Below, one piece after another: positions 1 through 8,281 of a stretch of 34,408 nt of DNA. The position numbers were made by a program, and so were the translations under genes. Below the pieces are notes generated by a model. That model saw only the letters and a list, made by a program, of their open reading frames with translations. It made no database searches and was not told the origin of the DNA. Source of the stretch: Candidatus Syntrophosphaera sp. Lineage in GTDB: Bacteria > Cloacimonadota > Cloacimonadia > Cloacimonadales > Cloacimonadaceae. Location of the stretch: contig JAHYIU010000013.1 of assembly GCA_019429425.1 (NCBI GenBank), forward strand, positions 1 to 34,408, read 5' to 3'. Position 1 is the first letter of the stretch; each line of letters begins with the position of its first letter.

Positions 1-141
1 ATCTATCTGTCCGAGCCCTTGGAAAAGATCAGGGAACTACAGAAAAGACCCATACCGGTCGAGTCGCCGCGCGACGGGCTGGAGCCCTGCTCCGTCGGCT
101 ACGCCTCCTCCGCAGGGCTCCAGCCCGTCGCAGCAAGGTAG
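1..141 (+). CDS. C-terminal fragment of an unidentified protein (5' end outside window)
   Basis: Frame 1 is open from the first base to a TAG stop, giving 46 codons that begin IYLSEPLEKIRELQKRPIPV. The first 20 or so residues look like an ordinary helical protein tail. The last part is encoded by a GC-rich palindrome and reads as low-quality sequence (PRDGLEPCSVGYASSAGLQP), so the palindrome seems to have been acquired at the 3' end of the gene and to supply its last residues. The family cannot be recognised from this fragment. It could also be chance read-through of intergenic DNA. Confidence 0.4.
   Translation: MYLSEPLEKIRELQKRPIPVESPRDGLEPCSVGYASSAGLQPVAAR
71..131. repeat. GC-rich REP-like palindrome (20-bp perfect stem)
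   Basis: GCGACGGGCTGGAGCCCTGC at 71-90 is followed by a 21-base loop and then its exact reverse complement at 112-131. Base composition is far more GC-rich than the AT-rich gene downstream. There is no T-run after it, so it is not a canonical terminator. It looks like a repetitive extragenic palindrome that overlaps the end of the preceding reading frame. Confidence 0.8.
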
Positions 142-327
142 ATTATTATGAAAAAGAACTTGACTTGGATTAACGAGGTGAAAATAATGCAATTGGTCGC
201 TTGGCCTAACATAGAATGTGAGTAACGAGGGATATCAGATGCCCTCAAACAACCTGAGAAACAACGAGTTGGAATTTACACCAACATTTGGGACTCAACA
301 GCCAAAGCCCGGGTAATGAGAGTAAAC

Positions 328-2496
328 ATGAAACGAATTCTATTTTTCTTGTTCTTAACTTCAGTAGTATCTACTCTACCATGTATCGAAGTTGGTGGTC
401 ACATTACTCAAAATGCTACCTGGACCCCTGACGACAACCCATATATCATAACATCCTTTCTTTATATTGATTCCGGGGCTACGCTTACTATCTTACCTGG
501 CACACATGTACTGAGTTCTGGAGCAGATAAGAACAATATCAATAACTTCATGTGGAGTGGAAATAACCAGCCTCTGGCAAAGATGGTCATCGTCAATGGC
601 ACTATTAATGCTGTTGGAACATCTGATAATCCGATAATCTTCGACAAGTATCAGCCAGATCACGAATACAGATGGGGGTCTATTTACATTGGACCCAATG
701 CACCTATATCTACATTTGAGTATTGTGAGTTCAGGAATTCCTTTTTCTGTGATTATATTCCTGGGGAATGGTCCTTGGCTGCAATTGATTTTGATAACGG
801 GGTTATCAATATCAGAAGCTGTACATTCGATAATAACCTAAATGCCATACGCACGGGTTTTTTGCAAGATGATATTTTGATATATGACTGCAGATTTATA
901 TCAATAAATGATACTTATCCCACTCCGTTCGGTATGACCGGGTTTATAGGATTCAGTGCCGCTCCCGAACCGGAACCTGTGAATCATTACAAAGTAACAA
1001 TAGCCAAATGCTACTTTACGGGGACGGCAGGATTGGGACCAGTTGGATATTATATGGATATCCTATATCTAAATAATGTTGCCGACAATTTTGTCGGTAG
1101 AAGTGAGCAATCGGGAGAACACAGATCCGAATTTGGCTCAGTAAGTAGCTATGGTAATTTGCTGAATAACGGCATGGGTGGTTGGGGGTGTTCATCATAT
1201 GCTGTAACAGATACAGTTTTTGCAAGAAGGAATCAATTGATCAAGCCTGAGGATGCAAATCCCAGTAATTCTCCACTTATTCTTGGTTCAGACGGTTATG
1301 GAATAAACTATGTTTCAGATAACTTTTTGTCTGGCTGTGTTCAGGTTAAGACAATGATGGCAAATGCTACTACATCTTATATACATAACAACACCATAGA
1401 GAACAACTTTCCTGGACCGATATTAAAATTCGAGAATTTGAATCCTGCGTATCAGGATGGACAGATCAGGTTCTTTAACAATCTGGTAAGATACTTAGGA
1501 TCTATTGAATCCTATGCAGTAAACGTCCAAGATACTTCTCCGTTTATATATAATAATACAATTCTCGGTTACAACACATTACATTTTTCTACAGGTAATT
1601 ATCATACGATCTATACGAATAATATCATTGATATATCTTATGGTTTTGGGCAGTTTGATGAAGGGTTCTACCCATTATTATATAATAACTGCCTTAGTAT
1701 CCCAATACCTCAGGGTTCATCTATTGTTGGAGATGGCAATATTGTAGCCTATCCCATGTTTGCGGACAGTTTGAATGGGGATTACAGTCTTTCAGCTGAT
1801 TCACCGTGTATAGATGCCGGAGCTTACCATCCCGATCTTCCTGAATTCGATCTCAGGTATCACAAACGCATTACCCCAGGTGCTCCTGGAGGTCCTCGAA
1901 CCATTGACATTGGGGCATATGAATACAACTCTTTCAACATCGGCGGGATAAACGGGTATGTTTATGATTCAGTATCAGGATTACCTGTTGACTGCGTGAA
2001 GATCGAGATTGTGAACAAATTGCCTGAATTCAGCGACTCCCTGGGTTGCTTCCAATATCCTTCCGGAGCGGGGATTTACTCTGTAAAAGTAAGCCGTTGG
2101 GATTATCAGGATTTGATTATTCCTAATGTAGTAGTAAATTTAGGTGAGGACACCATACTAAACATCCCGCTCGTGCGCACTAATGTAGCCAATGACGATA
2201 ATACGCAGTCACCTGAACCCACAGATTTCGGCCTTGCTAATTTCCCTAACCCCTTCAATCCAACGACCACGATCAGTTTTATTGCCCCTCAAGCAGGAAT
2301 TACCAAGCTGTCTGTGTTCAATATCAAAGGCCAAAGAGTGATAACCTTACATGACGGGTTCTTGACCAAAGGGCATCATCGAATAGTCTGGAATGGACTG
2401 GACGAGAGGGGATCTGCTGTAAGCTCCGGGGTTTATTTTGTGCGTGTTGAGATAAATGGTACATCTCAAACTCATAAGATGATACTTATAAAATAG
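328..2496 (+). CDS. Secreted right-handed beta-helix protein with type IX-like sorting domain
   Basis: About 722 aa. I chose the ATG at 328 because it directly starts a signal peptide (MKRILFFLFLTSVVSTLPC); an in-frame ATG lies 12 bases upstream at 316, and neither has a strong ribosome binding site. Residues about 40-450 carry repeated N-rich rungs (such as NNTIENN and NNLVRYL) typical of a parallel beta-helix. A 'SPCIDAGAY...IDIGAYEY' segment follows, matching the choice-of-anchor Q type. Next come a carboxypeptidase-regulatory-like beta-sandwich (GINGYVYDSVSGLPVDC) and, over the last 85 residues, a sorting domain with NFPNPFNPTTTISF, FNIKGQRV and SSGVYFVRV. By family knowledge it is exported and anchored at or released from the cell surface; its ligand is unknown. 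Base composition is AT-rich. Its stop codon abuts the edge of the Mu-like element. Confidence 0.9.
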   Translation: MKRILFFLFLTSVVSTLPCIEVGGHITQNATWTPDDNPYIITSFLYIDSGATLTILPGTHVLSSGADKNNINNFMWSGNNQPLAKMVIVNGTINAVGTSDNPIIFDKYQPDHEYRWGSIYIGPNAPISTFEYCEFRNSFFCDYIPGEWSLAAIDFDNGVINIRSCTFDNNLNAIRTGFLQDDILIYDCRFISINDTYPTPFGMTGFIGFSAAPEPEPVNHYKVTIAKCYFTGTAGLGPVGYYMDILYLNNVADNFVGRSEQSGEHRSEFGSVSSYGNLLNNGMGGWGCSSYAVTDTVFARRNQLIKPEDANPSNSPLILGSDGYGINYVSDNFLSGCVQVKTMMANATTSYIHNNTIENNFPGPILKFENLNPAYQDGQIRFFNNLVRYLGSIESYAVNVQDTSPFIYNNTILGYNTLHFSTGNYHTIYTNNIIDISYGFGQFDEGFYPLLYNNCLSIPIPQGSSIVGDGNIVAYPMFADSLNGDYSLSADSPCIDAGAYHPDLPEFDLRYHKRITPGAPGGPRTIDIGAYEYNSFNIGGINGYVYDSVSGLPVDCVKIEIVNKLPEFSDSLGCFQYPSGAGIYSVKVSRWDYQDLIIPNVVVNLGEDTILNIPLVRTNVANDDNTQSPEPTDFGLANFPNPFNPTTTISFIAPQAGITKLSVFNIKGQRVITLHDGFLTKGHHRIVWNGLDERGSAVSSGVYFVRVEINGTSQTHKMILIK

Positions 2497-2517
2497 TATC
2501 AAATAGATTTGCTACTA
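2496..2517 (+). repeat. Candidate left-hand terminal transposase site of the Mu-like element
   Basis: GTATCAAATAGATTTGC lies in the 32-bp gap between the sorting-domain gene and muF. It faces inward and resembles the inward-facing GTATCAGGGTTTTTGC motif at the other edge. The match is GTATCA plus TTTGC with one base of spacing difference. The G is also the last base of the upstream gene's TAG stop. Flanks (AAATA on this side, CGAAT on the other) do not form a target duplication. Confidence 0.4.
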
Positions 2518-2528
2518 CTTTATAGAAT

Positions 2529-3410
2529 CTACTCTGTCCAGATCACCGTCGTAGTCCTACATTTCCAATGAAACGGTGGAAACGGAGTATGCGCTCCAGA
2601 GACACCGATCGGATTCATGTCTGAGTCATATTCGATCTGATCATCTTTGATCCAGGGTGCTAGGGCTTTGATGTATTCTCTGGCATCATTCAGGCTGCTG
2701 GACTTTGTATCCAGAGCCATAAGATTATCCATTACTTCGAGTGCATCGTTTAGGGGATAGACTTTATCCTGGGCAGCCAGAGCCCGGCAGATGTCACTGG
2801 TGCGATCATCCAGGATCACCACAAGTTTGTAGTATCTGGCTTTGGCTTTCTTGTAGCCCTGAAGTCTTCCGAACTCACGTATTCTCAGAGCGGTGTGCTC
2901 TGCCAGTCCTTGCCAGTAGTGAGATGAACGGTTGGCAAGGTCATTGAACTGGTCTTTGAGCGTATCGGCAAGCATCTCTTTGGTATAGCCTTGCTCGATG
3001 GCTTTGGAGAGGGTGTCTGCGAAGTTCTGCCGGACATCGGCTTCAAAGTGATTCCCGATCCAGAACAACTGCTGTTTCTGGATGGTTGTGGATAGATGCT
3101 GATCTTCAATGCCCCAGAGCCCGATGCTGGTCTTGGTTGGTGCTTGCACTTGGGTGTCTCGCAGTCCTAGCCGCACACAGCGGTCTATTATTGCCTTGGT
3201 GGGCTCATTGACCAGCGCTGCGAAGTCATCTCCCAACTGGGTATTGATGATGCTCATAAACTTATCTATGGAGTCCTTGTTGATCTTCTCTGCTCGTGGC
3301 ATGTCACTCAGCATCTGGATGGCTAGTCGTGTAGCATCTCTAATCTCAGTTTTCCAGGCATTATTGAGGACCCGGTAGTACTCCAACATGAGTTTATCGT
3401 AGTAGTTCAT
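2529..3410 (-). CDS. MuF-like minor head/head morphogenesis protein (Mu gp30 / SPP1 gp7 family)
   Basis: 293 aa. The C-terminal half has the family signature: DDRTSDICRALAAQDKVYPL at about residues 200-219, and a closing PPFHWKCRTTTVIW, where the family has a histidine/cysteine-rich P-x-H-x-x-C-R motif. In tailed phages this protein joins the portal and is packaged with the scaffold or DNA at the start of head assembly. Its start codon overlaps the terL stop (TAATG), implying translational coupling. A portal gene would normally sit between the two and is absent. The protein ends only about 30 bases from the inferred element edge, without the toxin-like C-terminal extension sometimes fused to MuF domains. 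It appears complete. Confidence 0.8.
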   Translation of the reverse strand: MNYYDKLMLEYYRVLNNAWKTEIRDATRLAIQMLSDMPRAEKINKDSIDKFMSIINTQLGDDFAALVNEPTKAIIDRCVRLGLRDTQVQAPTKTSIGLWGIEDQHLSTTIQKQQLFWIGNHFEADVRQNFADTLSKAIEQGYTKEMLADTLKDQFNDLANRSSHYWQGLAEHTALRIREFGRLQGYKKAKARYYKLVVILDDRTSDICRALAAQDKVYPLNDALEVMDNLMALDTKSSSLNDAREYIKALAPWIKDDQIEYDSDMNPIGVSGAHTPFPPFHWKCRTTTVIWTE

Positions 3411-4963
3411 TAGAAGCTGAATCTCCTGACTTTGACTCTGTTCCTGCCGATATCATATTCGGAGAAGCGTTCCAGACAGCCTGCCAGAGCATCACAGCCA
3501 TCGATATAGCCATCAGGATAAGTGAGGAACTGAGAGATCAAGGTTGGTGTATCCTGTCCCTCCGGAAAGAGCACCTTAGCAGTCTCAATGATGGTCTCTG
3601 TCCTTTCTATTCTAAGGTTCTTGTTATCCTTGTTATCGATACGCTTGATGCGGTGTGATATTGGGGGCAGATGGTTGTCTTGTGCCCACCGATCGAAGTC
3701 GGCAAGGATACGTGCTTGACCGTAGGTGGTTTCACATGCTGCCCGGGCTTTCACTCTGTAGATTCTATCAAGCTCCTGGTAGGCATCATAGTAGTATCTG
3801 AAGAACTTGGTATTCTCTGTCTGACGTATCCAGACATGAATCACGTAGAAACGGTTACCATCATAGCCTATGGAGATAACAGCTTTGTAGCAGCCCTTCT
3901 CTCCCCAAGCAGGATCGGCATAGAGCCAGATCCGCTTCATCTGGGATGGTTCCGGCAGGGTTCTATACTTGGTGAACCAGTGGTTCTTGAAGATGTTGCC
4001 TTCGATTACCGGCTGTCCCAGCATCTCCCTTTGATAACCAGTTAGCCCGAACTTGGCTCGTAAACTTGGTAGCGTTGCTGTGGGGTATTGAGCCTCCCAG
4101 GTGGACTTGCCCTGCATATCTTCGAGAGAGAAACGCAGGATCGCTTTCTGGTGCGTTCTCAGGATCGATTGGTATCTTGTGTCCAGATCGGGATTATCTG
4201 CCAGCATTTCGCTTAATATGAGCTCCTGAAACTGGCAGATCGCATAGTTGGGGTGTACCAAGTTACCGAGCCAGACGATCTTGCCATTGCCCTCGGGAGA
4301 TAATGCTCCGGCAAGCTCCTGGGAGATCTTCTCCATGCGTCTCTTGCCGATGGACTGGTTACCCATGTTCTCTTCTTTATCGATATCATCACAGACGATC
4401 AGTCCGGGACGTTTAGCAGTCTTGGGATTGATGGTTCCACGATGAGACTGCTTGATGCTTCTGGCTCTGATCCTGGCTTTGTTCTTGAGATAGAAGTCCA
4501 GATCGAACGCATCCACAGGCAGCAGCTCAGGATAATCTATGGTGAGCCGTTTATTGTTCTGCAACTCATGTAAAGTGAAAGCTGTGCGTTCCTGCGCCAG
4601 ATCTACGTCTGCGGCAGTATGGATCACGTAGCGTTCACCTTTGATGATTCTCCAGATCGGATAGACCACTCCCATGAGTACCGTTTTGCCCAGCCCACGA
4701 AAACCTGTGATTCCGATGATGCCTGAGCCCTTATCAGTCTCATCGAACATAGTCTCATGTGCTGGGCAAAAAGGTAGGGGGAAGATATGCGGGAAATAAG
4801 TATGGCAGAAGAATGAGAAAGCATCCCAACCTGATTCAGTGGTGCGTCTTATCCGCTCTGCCTTGGCTTCAGGATTATCGTCTATAAAAGGCAAGACGGA
4901 GATCGTTTTGGATGCGATCTCCGTCAGAGCCTTGTTATGCCGTTGAATGAACTTCTTAGGCAT
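3410..4963 (-). CDS. terL: Phage terminase large subunit (Mu gp28-like)
   Basis: 517 aa, a typical TerL length. The N-terminal ATPase has a P-loop-type GFRGLGKT at residues 87-94 and a Walker B segment GLIVCDDID at 187-195. The C-terminal RNase H-like nuclease has acidic residues in YADPAWG (D350), ACETT (E411) and YIDGCDAL (D488/D491). No motif is broken, so the enzyme could be active. It would pump and cut DNA at a procapsid portal. The ATG lacks a normal Shine-Dalgarno: the only purine-rich stretch, a G-run, is inside a GC-rich hairpin 12 bases upstream. It sits after terS and directly before muF. Family assignment is confident; packaging specificity cannot be read from the sequence. Confidence 0.88.
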   Translation of the reverse strand: MPKKFIQRHNKALTEIASKTISVLPFIDDNPEAKAERIRRTTESGWDAFSFFCHTYFPHIFPLPFCPAHETMFDETDKGSGIIGITGFRGLGKTVLMGVVYPIWRIIKGERYVIHTAADVDLAQERTAFTLHELQNNKRLTIDYPELLPVDAFDLDFYLKNKARIRARSIKQSHRGTINPKTAKRPGLIVCDDIDKEENMGNQSIGKRRMEKISQELAGALSPEGNGKIVWLGNLVHPNYAICQFQELILSEMLADNPDLDTRYQSILRTHQKAILRFSLEDMQGKSTWEAQYPTATLPSLRAKFGLTGYQREMLGQPVIEGNIFKNHWFTKYRTLPEPSQMKRIWLYADPAWGEKGCYKAVISIGYDGNRFYVIHVWIRQTENTKFFRYYYDAYQELDRIYRVKARAACETTYGQARILADFDRWAQDNHLPPISHRIKRIDNKDNKNLRIERTETIIETAKVLFPEGQDTPTLISQFLTYPDGYIDGCDALAGCLERFSEYDIGRNRVKVRRFSF

Positions 4964-5106
4964 AACCGGGTAACCCCCCGACGCCCAGGGGGACGGGCGT
5001 CGGGGACCCGGAGGTCGGAGGACTGACCATGTCGGGCTGTTGGCGTGGAGGGTAGGTAGGGTCTGTAGGCTTAGGCTTGGGAGGCCTTATGTAGGATGCA
5101 GGAAGG
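4964..5106. other. terS-terL intergenic spacer with 11-bp hairpin
   Basis: This is the only sizeable gap in the otherwise close-packed minus-strand operon. CCCCGACGCCC (4976-4986) pairs perfectly with GGGCGTCGGGG (4995-5005) around an 8-base loop, just upstream of the terL start. The rest is strongly strand-biased, with plus-strand G-rich repeats such as GTAGG and TTAGG. It may control terL translation, be a packaging-type site, or be an inserted palindrome; the sequence does not decide. Confidence 0.6.
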
Positions 5107-5556
5107 TTAACCATTTCTCACTCTCAGGTATTCCGCCAGATCGTGCAGAATGCTTTGGAACTGCTTAAGCAAGGTCTCATGCCCTTTTTCGATCATATAG
5201 TCGGTAACCTGATCTAGGAAGCGCACGATGTAATCGTTCAACTCCTTAGATGGCTGCCGGTCCTTCTGATCCTGCTTCATCATGCTAACCAGGCTCTGGA
5301 TGGCAGTATCGGCAGGATTCTTGGCATATTCCCGGAGCGCTTGAATGAGTGCCTTCTTGCGGGCTATGGCGATCTCGTGGTCGAGTTGGTTCTCTTCCTT
5401 GAAAAGCTCGTCCCACTTGCCGCTCTTGACCCACTTGCGGACGGTGATGTCGGACACGCCAAAGATCACCGCCAGCTCAGTGGGATCGGTCTTGCCGTTT
5501 AGATAGGCTTCTTTGCAGTTGTCCCGCTTGATACGGAACTCACGGCTGTTACTCAT
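5107..5556 (-). CDS. Putative terminase small subunit (HTH DNA-binding protein)
   Basis: 149 aa. An N-terminal helix-turn-helix (residues about 25-50, DPTELAVIFGVSDITVRKWV) is followed by a long charged helical region, the layout of many phage small terminases, which bind the packaging site and form rings. Its place directly before terL supports this. The start overlaps the last codons of the upstream small HTH gene (stop at 5549), so translation is probably coupled; the Shine-Dalgarno (AAGGTG) is weak and distant. I cannot assign it to a named terminase family from sequence alone. A general HTH regulator is the alternative. Confidence 0.6.
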   Translation of the reverse strand: MSNSREFRIKRDNCKEAYLNGKTDPTELAVIFGVSDITVRKWVKSGKWDELFKEENQLDHEIAIARKKALIQALREYAKNPADTAIQSLVSMMKQDQKDRQPSKELNDYIVRFLDQVTDYMIEKGHETLLKQFQSILHDLAEYLRVRNG

Positions 5557-5800
5557 ACTCGGGGCGCACCTTGTGCTTCAGTAGATAGAGGTTGAGGTCT
5601 TTACCGGAGCAACGCAGCTGTCCGTTTTCTTTAGTTCTGAAAGCCGGCAGAGGATCACCGATGTCACGTATCCAGCGGTAGACGCTGGAGCGGTCTACCC
5701 GGAGGATATCGGCTATCTCATCGGTGCGGTAGGTGCGTTCATCATTGAAGATGCTCATTGTGTTCAGTTCCTCTGCAGTGTTGGTATTCATAGGTGCCAT
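5549..5800 (-). CDS. Small helix-turn-helix DNA-binding protein
   Basis: 83 aa. Residues about 22-75 (RTDEIADILRVDRSSVYRWI, then a C-terminal LRCSGKDLNLYL segment) fit the MerR/excisionase-type HTH fold in which one recognition helix is followed by a short wing. AGGAG 8 bases before the ATG fixes the start. It lies between the DUF3164 gene and terS, overlapping terS by 8 bases. It could be a transcriptional switch between early and packaging genes, or an accessory subunit to terS. There is no recombinase in the element to suggest true excisionase function. Confidence 0.6.
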   Translation of the reverse strand: MAPMNTNTAEELNTMSIFNDERTYRTDEIADILRVDRSSVYRWIRDIGDPLPAFRTKENGQLRCSGKDLNLYLLKHKVRPEYE

Positions 5801-5855
5801 TATTCATTCTCCTGTGCTTTTATCAAATTGAGATGCATTACGCTGCCACTGTTTC

Positions 5856-6476
5856 TCATAGAGCAGGGAAGTTGAGGACGATCTGACGGAACTGCCCCGA
5901 CTCGTCACGCTCGTAGAAGTTGATGTACTGCTTGGTGGCTACGACCTGGATGGCCTGGTCGATCAGTTCCATCGCTTCCTTCCAGGTTTGGTCTTTGATG
6001 TTGTAGCGGCGCAGACGCAGAATGCGATACTTGGCGATCTCACCTTTCTTATCTACCTGAAAGGCTTCGGTGATGATAGCTCTGAGATTGACGTTGGAGT
6101 CGGCTGACCAGGCTTTGAGGCACTCATCGATCTTCTGCTTGGCGAGTTGGAGTTCGATGCCGAATTGGATGCGTTCCTTGAACCTTATCTCTACCCGGTA
6201 CTTACCGTCAAAGCTGTTGAGAACGGCATTGCCCTTCCACTCCAGGCCGTTCTTCTCGGCTACCTGTTGGAGATAGAGTTCCACGTCCTGAAAGAATTGG
6301 TTCTTGTCAGCTACCATACGGTCATGCAGCTTGATAGCTCGGTTGATGGTCTTGGTTACGATGGCATCTTGCTTGAGGATCTCCGGCTTGATGATCGAGA
6401 CCGGGATGATCTGGCCGTTAGCGTCAATGCGGTTGGGTACGGATTTCTTAGGCTTGGGGGTCTTGGGGGTGTCCAT
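5856..6476 (-). CDS. DUF3164 family Mu-like phage protein
   Basis: 206 aa from the ATG at 6476, chosen because AAGGAGA lies 7 bases upstream; a longer frame starts at 6518 inside gemA without a ribosome site. The sequence matches my memory of DUF3164 proteins of Mu-like phage early regions: an N-terminal D-x-N-G-x-x-I-P segment, a long helical region with many charged residues, and a conserved YINFYERDESGQF block near the end. Function is unknown; in Mu-like phages it accompanies the transposition and gemA genes. It overlaps the end of gemA by 29 bases, indicating co-translation. Confidence 0.75.
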   Translation of the reverse strand: MDTPKTPKPKKSVPNRIDANGQIIPVSIIKPEILKQDAIVTKTINRAIKLHDRMVADKNQFFQDVELYLQQVAEKNGLEWKGNAVLNSFDGKYRVEIRFKERIQFGIELQLAKQKIDECLKAWSADSNVNLRAIITEAFQVDKKGEIAKYRILRLRRYNIKDQTWKEAMELIDQAIQVVATKQYINFYERDESGQFRQIVLNFPAL

Positions 6477-6897
6477 TAGATGTCTCCTTGTTAGTTTTAT
6501 TGTTGGCTTTCTTTTCATTCTGTTTGATGTAGTTCTGTAACATAGCTATCACAGCTCTGCGTTCCTTCTTGTTGAGTAGATTCCAGTGGCTTTTCTTGTA
6601 GTGGGTTATCATAAAAGTTCTCAGATCATAGATGCTCCAGCGGGCTCGCTTCATCAGGGTATGCATATACATCCCCTGCTTGTCATAGGTGTATTCGTCA
6701 GGACGCCCTACTTTCCGGGTAAGCATCAGGATAAGCTTTAGTTCAGTCAGTGTTAACTCATCCAATGCCCGGAGTGAATCGCCCAATCCCAGGTGCACGA
6801 GCAACCCTTTAAACTCCTCGACTGTCCATCCGAACTTAGTGACCCGTAGAGAGTGAATCTCTTGCCGCAGTCTTCGTTCTCGCTCTTCGCGTGCCAT
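6448..6897 (-). CDS. GemA-like protein (Mu gp16, DUF1018 family)
   Basis: 149 aa. The start is well placed, with AAAGGAGA 7 bases upstream. The helical core (residues about 1-60, HSLRVTKFGWTVEEFKGLLV... LTLTELKLILMLTRKVG) and the second block (about 75-130, RARWSIYDLRTFMI... WNLLNKKERRAVIAML) have the layout of the DUF1018/GemA family, which in phage Mu is an early regulator that affects host gene expression and supercoiling. The tail after residue 130 is lysine/asparagine-rich and low in complexity. It sits where Mu-like early operons carry it, after A and B. Confidence 0.75.
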   Translation of the reverse strand: MAREERERRLRQEIHSLRVTKFGWTVEEFKGLLVHLGLGDSLRALDELTLTELKLILMLTRKVGRPDEYTYDKQGMYMHTLMKRARWSIYDLRTFMITHYKKSHWNLLNKKERRAVIAMLQNYIKQNEKKANNKTNKETSNGHPQDPQA

Positions 6898-6920
6898 AGA
6901 ACGTCTCCTTTCTTATTGGT

Positions 6921-7556
6921 TTATAGGTAGAAAATGCGTTGATGTCTGCTTAAGGACAGCATGGTCGCCTGGTTATAGCTATCAAAGGCTTCTATCTCCT
7001 TTTCCAGCGGCTCCGGGCCTTCCACTTTGAGTTTCCAGTCATCCATATCCTCTTGCTGCTTTTGCTGCTTACGCAACTCGGCACAGTGACTTATCAGTTC
7101 CTTGAGGATGCCCCGTTTGATCCTGATGCCGATCTTGCCTACGTCTTTCTTAGTTAACACGCAGTAGCCATGCTGGTTAACGCCTATCACACCAGCTGAT
7201 GCTAATGCTTCCAGATAGCCAAAGACCCACTGGCGGCTTCTCCCGAAGTCTTCCGCGATGCCTCTAATCGAAGTGTATTGACCCTGCTCGATCAGGTTGA
7301 GAAGTGCCAGGGCTGCCTGGGGATCGAAGTTCCAGTGCGCTCGCAGCTGTTTATCCAGAGCAGTGCTGAAGCGATTGCTGCGGGCATAGATGGGCTCTCG
7401 GTTGCTGATCAACTTGATAGTCTTATCTCTGATCATTTCGACCATAACAGGCTCCACTTCTTCAATGTCCAGCCCAGTCATATTGGCGATTAACTCCGCA
7501 TCGAAGGGCTTGTTGTACTGGTTTACGAAGTTCAATACGAGATCTTTGGCGGTCAT
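6921..7556 (-). CDS. Winged-helix protein of the Mu-like early operon, function unknown
   Basis: 211 aa. I see two likely HTH units: residues about 2-60 (KDLVLNFVNQYNKPFDAELIANMTG) and about 75-130 (ALALLNLIEQGQYTSIRGIAEDFGRSRQWVFGYL), the latter a clear helix-turn-helix followed by a wing with a bulky 'GYCVLT' strand. The C-terminal third is helical with a glutamine-rich stretch. The ATG overlaps the muB stop (ATGA), with GGGGAG 6 bases upstream. Position immediately after muB suggests a role in transposition or early control. I do not recognise a named family. Confidence 0.7.
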   Translation of the reverse strand: MTAKDLVLNFVNQYNKPFDAELIANMTGLDIEEVEPVMVEMIRDKTIKLISNREPIYARSNRFSTALDKQLRAHWNFDPQAALALLNLIEQGQYTSIRGIAEDFGRSRQWVFGYLEALASAGVIGVNQHGYCVLTKKDVGKIGIRIKRGILKELISHCAELRKQQKQQEDMDDWKLKVEGPEPLEKEIEAFDSYNQATMLSLSRHQRIFYL

Positions 7557-8269
7557 AGATCTCTCCCCAGATCGAGGTCGGCGATACAGAGTTGGGGATT
7601 CTTCTCTTTGGCTCGTTCGATAATGTACATGATCTTCACAGCTTTACGAAGATTGCCTTCGCAGTTGAAGTCGATCTTGGTTACCACTGACTCATCCACT
7701 GGTATCTCCATCACTTCCTTAGCAATCTTGCGGATATCGTCCTTGCCCACTTTCTTGAACTCGTAGAAGTAATTGCAGCGGTCAAAGTAGTGGCGATTGA
7801 TGGCGGCTAACTTATTCCGGGCATCTTGCATGCCAACGAGGACCACGATAGTTAGAGTGACGTCCACGATGTCCCGGATGGCACCCAAGAGCCGATCATG
7901 CTTGAAGGCATAGTCGATCTCATCGATCACGATCACCGTCTCCGGATTGTCATCCAAAAGTTTCAGGCAGTACTTGAAGATGTTGTTGGTGGTGCCGCTG
8001 GGTATGAACTCACCCAGTCCGAAGCGGCGATATAGTGCGGTTAAGAGATCGACCGCGAAGGACTTGGGAGTGGTAGTCGATTCCAGCCGCATGTAGATGT
8101 AGCCTCGCATAAAGGCGATACGGCTGGCATAGGTGGTCTTGCCCAGGCCGGGCTTGCCATAGATCAAGCCCAAGCCTACCATCTCGGTCTTGGGGCGGTT
8201 CATCAGGAACTGGATGCAGGCATCGGCCCTGACTACGTTCTTGATTTGCACGAGCTTGTTAGGTTTCAT
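7553..8269 (-). CDS. MuB-like AAA ATPase, transposition target-activating protein
   Basis: 238 aa. Walker A is GKPGLGKTT (residues 38-46) and Walker B is VIVIDEID (112-119); a sensor-like VVLVGMQDARNKL and an arginine-containing C-terminal lid follow. By family knowledge MuB forms ATP-dependent filaments on target DNA, delivers the target to MuA, and keeps insertions away from the element itself (target immunity). It lacks the N-terminal HTH extension of phage Mu B, so it is shorter than Mu's 312 aa. AGGAGG lies 5 bases from the ATG and the gene begins 12 bases after muA ends. Confidence 0.85.
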   Translation of the reverse strand: MKPNKLVQIKNVVRADACIQFLMNRPKTEMVGLGLIYGKPGLGKTTYASRIAFMRGYIYMRLESTTTPKSFAVDLLTALYRRFGLGEFIPSGTTNNIFKYCLKLLDDNPETVIVIDEIDYAFKHDRLLGAIRDIVDVTLTIVVLVGMQDARNKLAAINRHYFDRCNYFYEFKKVGKDDIRKIAKEVMEIPVDESVVTKIDFNCEGNLRKAVKIMYIIERAKEKNPQLCIADLDLGRDL

Positions 8270-8281
8270 TCATCCTCCTGG

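Noticed and set aside
148-225. 25-codon frame upstream of the beta-helix gene
   Set aside because: It is very short, has no ribosome binding site and resembles nothing known to me.
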